Shown here one piece after another: positions 13,503 through 19,635 of a stretch of 19,635 bases of DNA. A program made the translations under genes and the position numbers. Each line of letters opens with the position of its first letter. Position 1 is the stretch's first letter. Origin of the DNA: a bacterium (GTDB taxonomy: Bacteria > SZUA-79 > Acidulodesulfobacterales > Acidulodesulfobacteraceae); assembly GCA_021803845.1 (NCBI GenBank), contig JAJZLA010000001.1, positions 1 through 19,635 on the forward strand, in the 5' to 3' direction. The notes beneath the pieces are model-generated. The model was not told the origin of the DNA. It saw nothing but the letters and a program-made list of their open reading frames with translations, and searched no databases.

Positions 13503-16500
13503 ATGTCAACAACGAACTATTATAACGAGATTCAGGCTGTTTTCATGGGGCTTGCAGACAGACCGGCAGCCGCCTCAGGCGACAGTTACTGGAATGGTAT
13601 TGCAGCCAGCAGCGGAGCGGCATATGCTACACAGCAGATAGGCCAAGGACTTATAGGTTCGGGCGCTCTTACGACCGCCCAACTGACAACCGACATCACT
13701 AAAATTTTCCAAAACTTGCTTAATTGGACGCTGCAGTCCGGAGGGCTGACCTATTGGGAGAATTATTACAACCAGCAGATGACCGATTTTAATCTGAATT
13801 CGGGGCAGGCCCTCGGCAAAATGGTTACGGCCATTTATAACGGCGTCGAAAGCTATACGTCGGGTTCGCCCTATATAGACCAGAAGACGTATTTGAACAA
13901 CGTGGTTCAGAACGCCCAGACATGGACGCAGAACAATCCTACGCTTGCTTATTCGCCTTCTACAGAGACTAAGTTTAACGCGGCGGGAACGGGTATAGAA
14001 ACTCAGTCTTTACCTTTGAATACGTTCTCTTTCACAACCGGTCAGGACAATCTAACCCCTAGCGGCAACAGCGTGACAACCGGATTAGTTGATACAACAA
14101 CTAAAACCACTGATACTACCTTTCAGTCGTTCGACTCATTAAAGGCTACGGGAACAAACAACACGCTTAAACTTACTGTAACTGGTACTAAAGCTGCAAC
14201 TAATTCCCTTTCAACCGGCGTAACTATTAGCGGAGTTCAGACCGCAGATATCGTGAATTCAGCGCCGTTAGGAACAGGAACAACAGCAACAAAAGCGTTC
14301 TCGACCGCCGGATGGACGGGACTAACGACTCTGAATGTTACCTCTACAGCTACTGATTATCTTCAAGCCGCAGCGACTACGGATGTCAAAGTGACTGAAA
14401 ATAATGGAATTGTTACAGTTGTAGGAGGAGACACCGTAACAGTAAATACGTCGTCAACTAAAGGCGTTACTATAGGCAATAGTAAAGGAACTGCTTCTCC
14501 GGCAGGAGCGGTTACAATTAACGATACTGCATCAAAAGGCGCAATTAATGTTTACGGCGGAACCAACGTAACAATAACGTCCTCGGGGAACGGAACTATT
14601 AATGTCGGAGATAGTGCAACCGTCGCTCCCTCCGGCTCGGTAAATGTTACGGATACCGGTTATGCTCCAATTACAATTAATGGCGGGGCTTCTTCCGTTA
14701 TTAACGAAAATTCGGCAACCCATGCAACCGGAACTATTACAGTGAGCGGCGTTACAGGCTCGAACTCAGTTACCGTAAATAATTATTTGACAACTGGAAA
14801 TCATGCTATAACCGTAAACGGCGGAACCGCAGCAACAATTGTAACCGACGGAGGCATGGGAACTCATGCGATCAGCGTGGGAACAACCACAAAAGTCGCA
14901 GGCAACGTAAGCATAACCGACAACAATAGCGGCCCAAACGCAGACAATATTACCGCATATGCTACCGGAAGCGTAATTATCAACACGACACAGGATACGG
15001 GAACTATTACTGTTGGTAAATCTGGAACTCCAGCCGACGATCCCAAGTCAGCTGTCACTATTGTAAACGAATCTAACGGTATGTATGGAACAGGCCAAGC
15101 AGTTGTCTACACAGATGGGGCTACCTCAGTTTCCATTACCGGAGGCGGCAGTGATTCTAGTATTACCGATGCGACAGCTACCGCCGGCAAAGACAGCCTT
15201 GCCAAAGTGTCCCTTGACGGATATCAGGGAGACATTACGGCTACCAGCACCGCTCTTACGACCGTCAATATAAGCAATTCGGATACCGCCAATACAGCAG
15301 CGACCGCTTTAACCGTAGACAATTCCACTACGAAACACACCCTTGCGATAAACCTTAGCGGAGATACCGCGACTGCAACATCTGTTACCGACGACAAAGC
15401 CGCAACAATTAATGTTACTGCAACTGGAAATGCTTCGAACTATATAGCGCTAACGAATACTGCCGCTAAGACAGCGTATTCCTTAGACAATCTGGGAACC
15501 GGAACATTAAATCTTCATTCAATTACCGATGCTTCAGCTACAAAAGCAACCATTACCGTAAGCGGTTCCGGTCCTGTGAACCTCGGAGATCTCCAAGCAG
15601 ATGCGCATTTAACATCGATATCTGCTTCTACGGGCCAGTCAGGGAACATATCGGTTGAACTTGCCGCTAACTATGGAACAACTGGAGTTAGTTTTACCGG
15701 CGGTTCAGGAGATAATACCGTAACTTTGACTCCAGGCAGTACTTCTACCAATGGCGTAAGGGGAGTGATAAACGGCGGCACCGGCTCCCACAATACTTTA
15801 GTGCTTACCGCTAACGCAAACGACTTTAAATATGACTACCTTCAGAACGGTGGACTTATAGAGAACTTTCAGAACTTAGAACTAAAAGGAGCTTCTGTTA
15901 CTGGGAATTACTATGGCGGAGGATTCAAAGATCTTTCTGTTGCCGGTCTTACGCAGGCTCAGGTGAGTGCAGGAAACGGTAACAGCGTAACCTTTACTAA
16001 CGTTGCAAACGACACACCCATTTCGGTACTATCGCAAGCGCAAACGAGCGAAGCAGAATATACTTTAACGCAGACTGCCACAACTACTGCCGGCCAATGG
16101 ACCGCGAAAATTGACGGTGTATCCCACACTGTAACTGTGGCAACTGGAGCTGGCAATACAGCAACAGCTGGCGCTGCCGCAATCGCAGCTGATTTTACCG
16201 GTACTAAAGCAATTTCTGGAGTTACTGTTACGAATATTGATGGTGCAGTTAATATTACCGGTGCCGCGACTGCTTCCGTTACTGCAGTTGGCGCTGATTC
16301 TACTGTGACCAATTCTAATGCTATTTCCGGCGTAGTTACCGATACCTTGGCAACAGCCACAGGCACTGGCAATACGCTTCCTATTACGCTTAATACATCT
16401 ACCGCAAAAGTTGGTGTATCCTCGGTAATCCAGGAAGCTGGCAATCAAACTATAACGATAGATAGCGTTAAAGATGCAAGTAATAACATCAATACTATTA

Positions 16501-18446
16501 ATATTGGAGATGGCTCTTCAACTTCTAACGCAAACATGGCTAATACATTAAATGTTACCGGTAACGGTAAATTATCAGTGAATTATGTATATGATAGCGG
16601 CCTTGCCAAAGATGCTCTTACTGTTATTAACGCTTCTCTTGCTTCCGGCTCAGTAAACGTAACCGGTGTTCAGGGTGCAACTTCAGGCATGAATATTACG
16701 GGCGGTTCCGGGTATCTTACGGCTTATGGATCTGGACTTGCTTCAGGCGAGAATCCCTCAAGTTACCTTAAAGCTAAAGACGTCATTACATCTGGTTCAG
16801 GGGGCGCGAATATTACAATAGGTTATGGCGGAGCCAATGGGAATTCAGGTTCTGAAACCATCAATCTTTTAGCTTCTACAGGGGTTTCAGATACTATTAT
16901 TGTTGGACCAGATACGACTTATGGCGACTATGCTACGGTTAAAGGGTTCACCGTTTCGCCTTCTTCAGTAGTTTCTGACATATTGAATTACTCCGAGGGC
17001 GATGCAAAGACGGTTATTGCCACGGAAACTACGGTGCATACGGTAAATTCTCAAAGTTATACGGTTTCAAATGGCGTGGTAGATTTTGTGACAAGCGGAT
17101 TGACCCTCGCTCAGGAAACGCTTGACGTTAAAGATATTGTAGCTAATTCTGCAAATCAAGCAGCAGCTTTTACATATTCGGGCAACACATACGTGATAGC
17201 CTCAAACGCTACGCACGGTGTGGGAAGTACCTCTGTTATTACGTTGGACGGAGTAACAGGTATTACCCAGCTGGGAGGTGGTACCGCCGCTTCGGGCAAT
17301 ATCGAGAGTGCGAATATTATAGGTTCAAATTATGGTTCTGTAGGAGCGGGGTCTCATGACCTTACAGGTTATTCAATGGCTACTGTTACCGGTGTTACGA
17401 CTAAGGCTGTAACGCTATCACATCTTGCCCCTTCAGCTGACGTGACCATTAGCACTACGGGAAGCGCTACTAAGTTTGTTCTTTCAACAACTCAGACAGG
17501 GGCTGCAGGTTCAAACAGCATGACATTAAACATCGAGCATGCATTCGATGCTAAAACTATCTCGGTAGTAGGCGATAACTTACTGGCGATTAACGTTACA
17601 GATAGTGCTGCCATCGGGACGCTTTCGGATTCCGGCAATACGCTTTCGAGCTTATCGATAACCGGAACAAAGGCACTGAGTATTAATGCAATATCTGATA
17701 ATGCTTTATCTACGATAAATGTTGCAGACACTGGTACAGTAAATTTAGGCACCGGCACCGGTATAAAGTCCCTGTCTCAGAGTGACTTGCAAGTTACTAT
17801 TTCTGGAAATGCCGCTGCCACAGACAATATTTACCTTAGCGGCGCCGACGACAAAATAACGGCTTCTGCCGTAACACATAGTCTTACTCTTTCCGCTACG
17901 GGCGCAGGTTCGACCATACTGGGAGGAACCGGAGCTGGCATAGATAAAATTACGGTCGGAGCAAACGGCATCGTAACCTTGGCTGCTAGCAATACAGCAG
18001 CTAATAGTATCACTGTAGGCTTAAATTCCAGCGTTACTCTGGGCAAAGACGACGGCGGCAGCACTGTAAATGTGACCGGCGACAAGGCGGGTTCCGCACT
18101 TACCGGTATGACGACGATTACAGATACAAATATGATAAATCATAATCTAGCAATCAATTACGGAATAAATGATACTACTACAGTAAATCCTACTGCCGTC
18201 AATGTAGGTTCGGCTTCTTCGCTGACTGCGGCGCTAAACATCGCAGCAAGTGCAGAAATAGGTGATTCTTCTTCTCATTTGTATGCGGACTGGTTCCAGT
18301 TCGAAGGCAATTCCTACATAGTCGAACACGTAGGGACAAATTCAGCTGCGACTGGGTTAAGCGCAAGCGATATAGTCGTAAAACTGGTCGGAAACCACGT
18401 TAGCGGTATTAGTGAATCAGCAAATGGAGTCATTCACGTAATTTAA
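13503..18446 (+). CDS. Giant S-layer-like T1SS substrate with DUF4214-like N-terminus
   Basis: This is a 1647-aa secreted protein, rich in Thr, Ser, Gly, Asn and Ala, and I found no cysteine. I start it at ATG 13503, with GGAGG (13491-13495) 7 nt upstream; an in-frame TTG at 13497 is too close to that site. Residues about 1-140 resemble DUF4214 (YYNEIQAVFMGLADRPA, TYWENYYNQQM), common at the N-termini of T1SS-exported S-layer and adhesin proteins. About six imperfect 42-51-residue beta-rich units begin at residues 305, 349, 391, 437, 484 and 535. Degenerate RTX-like GGSGDN/GGTGSHN turns occur later, but no regular nonapeptide array. The last ~50 residues (WFQFEGNSYIVEH...DIVVKLVGN, ending VIHVI) look like an uncleaved C-terminal export module. 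A related module lies at about 1222-1260. There is no Sec signal. The likely exporter is encoded just upstream. A non-S-layer adhesin is the main alternative. Confidence 0.85.
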   Translation: MSTTNYYNEIQAVFMGLADRPAAASGDSYWNGIAASSGAAYATQQIGQGLIGSGALTTAQLTTDITKIFQNLLNWTLQSGGLTYWENYYNQQMTDFNLNSGQALGKMVTAIYNGVESYTSGSPYIDQKTYLNNVVQNAQTWTQNNPTLAYSPSTETKFNAAGTGIETQSLPLNTFSFTTGQDNLTPSGNSVTTGLVDTTTKTTDTTFQSFDSLKATGTNNTLKLTVTGTKAATNSLSTGVTISGVQTADIVNSAPLGTGTTATKAFSTAGWTGLTTLNVTSTATDYLQAAATTDVKVTENNGIVTVVGGDTVTVNTSSTKGVTIGNSKGTASPAGAVTINDTASKGAINVYGGTNVTITSSGNGTINVGDSATVAPSGSVNVTDTGYAPITINGGASSVINENSATHATGTITVSGVTGSNSVTVNNYLTTGNHAITVNGGTAATIVTDGGMGTHAISVGTTTKVAGNVSITDNNSGPNADNITAYATGSVIINTTQDTGTITVGKSGTPADDPKSAVTIVNESNGMYGTGQAVVYTDGATSVSITGGGSDSSITDATATAGKDSLAKVSLDGYQGDITATSTALTTVNISNSDTANTAATALTVDNSTTKHTLAINLSGDTATATSVTDDKAATINVTATGNASNYIALTNTAAKTAYSLDNLGTGTLNLHSITDASATKATITVSGSGPVNLGDLQADAHLTSISASTGQSGNISVELAANYGTTGVSFTGGSGDNTVTLTPGSTSTNGVRGVINGGTGSHNTLVLTANANDFKYDYLQNGGLIENFQNLELKGASVTGNYYGGGFKDLSVAGLTQAQVSAGNGNSVTFTNVANDTPISVLSQAQTSEAEYTLTQTATTTAGQWTAKIDGVSHTVTVATGAGNTATAGAAAIAADFTGTKAISGVTVTNIDGAVNITGAATASVTAVGADSTVTNSNAISGVVTDTLATATGTGNTLPITLNTSTAKVGVSSVIQEAGNQTITIDSVKDASNNINTINIGDGSSTSNANMANTLNVTGNGKLSVNYVYDSGLAKDALTVINASLASGSVNVTGVQGATSGMNITGGSGYLTAYGSGLASGENPSSYLKAKDVITSGSGGANITIGYGGANGNSGSETINLLASTGVSDTIIVGPDTTYGDYATVKGFTVSPSSVVSDILNYSEGDAKTVIATETTVHTVNSQSYTVSNGVVDFVTSGLTLAQETLDVKDIVANSANQAAAFTYSGNTYVIASNATHGVGSTSVITLDGVTGITQLGGGTAASGNIESANIIGSNYGSVGAGSHDLTGYSMATVTGVTTKAVTLSHLAPSADVTISTTGSATKFVLSTTQTGAAGSNSMTLNIEHAFDAKTISVVGDNLLAINVTDSAAIGTLSDSGNTLSSLSITGTKALSINAISDNALSTINVADTGTVNLGTGTGIKSLSQSDLQVTISGNAAATDNIYLSGADDKITASAVTHSLTLSATGAGSTILGGTGAGIDKITVGANGIVTLAASNTAANSITVGLNSSVTLGKDDGGSTVNVTGDKAGSALTGMTTITDTNMINHNLAINYGINDTTTVNPTAVNVGSASSLTAALNIAASAEIGDSSSHLYADWFQFEGNSYIVEHVGTNSAATGLSASDIVVKLVGNHVSGISESANGVIHVI

Positions 18447-18503
18447 ACTCGGAACGAGCGGCGAGCGGCGGTTAAGCTCGGAAACAAACGAACGCTACTT
18501 TAC

Positions 18504-18536
18504 CCCCTGTCTTCATAGTAGGCAGGGGTTTTTTTT
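18504..18536 (+). terminator. Rho-independent terminator
   Basis: CCCCTGTC (18504-18511) pairs with GGCAGGGG (18521-18528), with one G-U pair and a 9-nt loop, followed directly by eight T residues (18529-18536). It lies 58 bp after the stop of the S-layer-like gene, separating that transcript from the TPR gene. Confidence 0.9.
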
Positions 18537-18585
18537 GCCCGCGTTTCTTAAAACCATACCGTTTAAGATTGAAGTATTTTAAATA

Positions 18586-18614
18586 TTGAAAAAATAGACT
18601 AATTATGCTAATAT
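18586..18614 (+). promoter_or_regulatory. Sigma70-like promoter for the TPR gene
   Basis: TTGAAA (18586-18591), a 17-nt spacer and TAATAT (18609-18614). Predicted +1 is near 18621, about 28 nt before the ATG at 18649. Confidence 0.55.
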
Positions 18615-18648
18615 TATAAAAAATTATATCTTTTATCGAAGGAACTTT

Positions 18649-19635
18649 ATGAACAGCGGTAATGCCATATACGACAATAATTCATTAATTTCCCTCCCTG
18701 TGGGGGATTTGCTAATATCGGCGGTGGCTCTTCATAAGCTCGGCATAAGCAGTGAAGCCGAAAAACTTTATAGGGCAATTTTAAAGGAACAGCCAGGTCA
18801 TCCTGACGCCAACCATAATTTAGGAGTTATCGCAGCGGCGTCCTCAGAGCCGGGTTCATCGTTACCCTTTTTTAAAGCGGCTATTCAAGCAAACCCTATA
18901 TATCCTCAATATCGGATAAGCTATATCGAAACGCTGTTAAATCTTGGGTTATTTACTGAAGCAAAAACCGCACTGACAGAGGCATGTCTTAACGGACTTT
19001 CAAAAGACATTGCGGATGTCCTCGATATTAAAATAGGCAGTAAAAAAATTGAGGGACATTACGATTCTTTGAAAAAGCACGGACAGCCTTTCGCTTTAAG
19101 CAAGAAAAAAAAGCAGATTCTCGATAAAAAAATAAATTCCGTCACCGTTGCTTTTAATAATTCAAACTTTAAAGAAGCCGAGAAGATTTCGCGCTTAATT
19201 ATTAAAGATTTTCCGGAATGTTCCTTTGGATGGAAAGCTCTCGGCGCAGTTTTAAAGCATAAAAATATGCTTGAAGAAGCGCTTTCCTGTATGAGGAAAT
19301 CGGTAGAACTGTCGCCGGACGACGCGGAAGCGTGGAACAATCTTGGCACTGCCCTCAACGAATCAAAAATGCTTGAAGAAGCAGAAGCTGCCTGTTTAAA
19401 AGCTTTATCGTTAAAGAACGATTATCCCGAAGCCTATAATAACCTCGGCACCGTTATGGATAATATGGACAGAGTAAAGGAGGCTGAAGAATATTACCAT
19501 AAAGCGGTTTCTCTTAATCCAAGATACTATGAAGCATATGCAAACTTAGGAAACGTATTGAGAAAGAGGGGCAGGCTCTCTGAAGCTGAAGCGGCCTGCA
19601 GAAAAGCCCTCGAAATTAAATCGGATTATCCCGAT
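18649..19635 (+). CDS. TPR-repeat protein, 3' end outside window
   Basis: An open frame of 329 codons runs off the window end. AAGGA (18639-18643) lies 5 nt before the ATG. An N-terminal block (residues about 19-115) has TPR-like helix pairs (SEAEKLYRAILKEQPGHPDA, NHNLGVIAA). A Lys-rich linker near 140-162 is followed by regular 34-residue TPRs up to the end, such as AEAWNNLGTALNESKMLEEA, AYNNLGTVMDNMDRVKEAEE and AYANLGNVLRKRGRLSEAEA. The N-terminal arrangement recalls large TPR proteins that carry a C-terminal glycosyltransferase (GT41/O-GlcNAc-transferase-like) or sulfotransferase domain. That part is not visible. If present, it would fit modification of the surface protein or glycan. No signal peptide, so probably cytoplasmic. 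Confidence 0.88.
   Translation, partial: MNSGNAIYDNNSLISLPVGDLLISAVALHKLGISSEAEKLYRAILKEQPGHPDANHNLGVIAAASSEPGSSLPFFKAAIQANPIYPQYRISYIETLLNLGLFTEAKTALTEACLNGLSKDIADVLDIKIGSKKIEGHYDSLKKHGQPFALSKKKKQILDKKINSVTVAFNNSNFKEAEKISRLIIKDFPECSFGWKALGAVLKHKNMLEEALSCMRKSVELSPDDAEAWNNLGTALNESKMLEEAEAACLKALSLKNDYPEAYNNLGTVMDNMDRVKEAEEYYHKAVSLNPRYYEAYANLGNVLRKRGRLSEAEAACRKALEIKSDYPD

Noticed and set aside
15959..16448. Two overlapping minus-strand ORFs of 161 and 127 aa inside the giant gene
   Set aside because: They have repetitive composition created by the Thr/Ala/Val-rich coding strand, no ribosome sites, and lie fully antisense to a well-supported gene.
13503..18446. Classic calcium-binding RTX toxin
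   Set aside because: Only scattered GGSGDN/GGTGSHN-like turns are seen, without a regular GGxGxDxUx array or toxin domain.
1..19635. tRNA or rRNA genes
   Set aside because: No cloverleaf-like segment with a TTCGANNC arm, nor any rRNA-like stretch, was found on reading both strands.

Overview
The window comes from an AT-rich Gram-negative bacterium. The Gram-negative call rests on a TolC-type outer-membrane channel, a periplasmic adaptor and a Wzm/Wzt polysaccharide exporter. Genes start at ATG, GTG and TTG, Shine-Dalgarno sites are mostly of the GGAGG type, and several sigma70-like promoters are readable. The sequence alone does not let me name the taxon. The T1SS genes are visibly less AT-rich than the left third, which reads as an accessory region.

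Positions 1-3100 are a mobile/defence-type stretch. They hold a predicted G-quadruplex, a minus-strand AAA ATPase/DUF4143 gene predicted to be leaderless and flanked by two copies of a dispersed repeat, a small unrecognised ORF that continues in frame past its stop codon, and a two-gene MNT/HEPN (MntA/HepT-like) toxin-antitoxin pair. Positions 3074-4118 are about 1 kb without a gene, packed with palindromic repeats. Three of these share a nested-hairpin plan with a GCATGC-containing loop, and their arms differ in sequence while staying paired.

Positions 4119-7467 are a cell-surface polysaccharide block: a GT4-type glycosyltransferase, then an overlapping Wzm-like permease and Wzt-like ATPase. 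A 169-bp MITE-like element with 20-bp perfect terminal inverted repeats ends 10 bp before wzm. Positions 7595-12460 encode a complete type I secretion machine: TolC-like channel, PrtD-type ABC exporter and HlyD-type adaptor. A 62-bp tandem duplication overlaps the end of the exporter gene. Next come an unrecognised 231-aa protein with its own strong promoter and stem-loop leader, and then a 1647-aa Thr/Ser/Gly-rich beta-repeat protein. That protein has a DUF4214-like N-terminus and a C-terminal export-like module. It lies behind duplicated promoter-like repeats and a consensus ribosome site, and it is followed by a clear terminator. The window ends inside a TPR-protein gene.

My reading is a surface-layer assembly locus. 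The T1SS exports the large S-layer-like protein, the Wzm/Wzt exporter and glycosyltransferase may supply the surface polysaccharide it could anchor to, and the TPR protein may be a modifying enzyme. This resembles the Caulobacter arrangement of RsaA, its T1SS and O-polysaccharide genes, but with different components and an extra unknown gene. The functional link is inferred from gene order.
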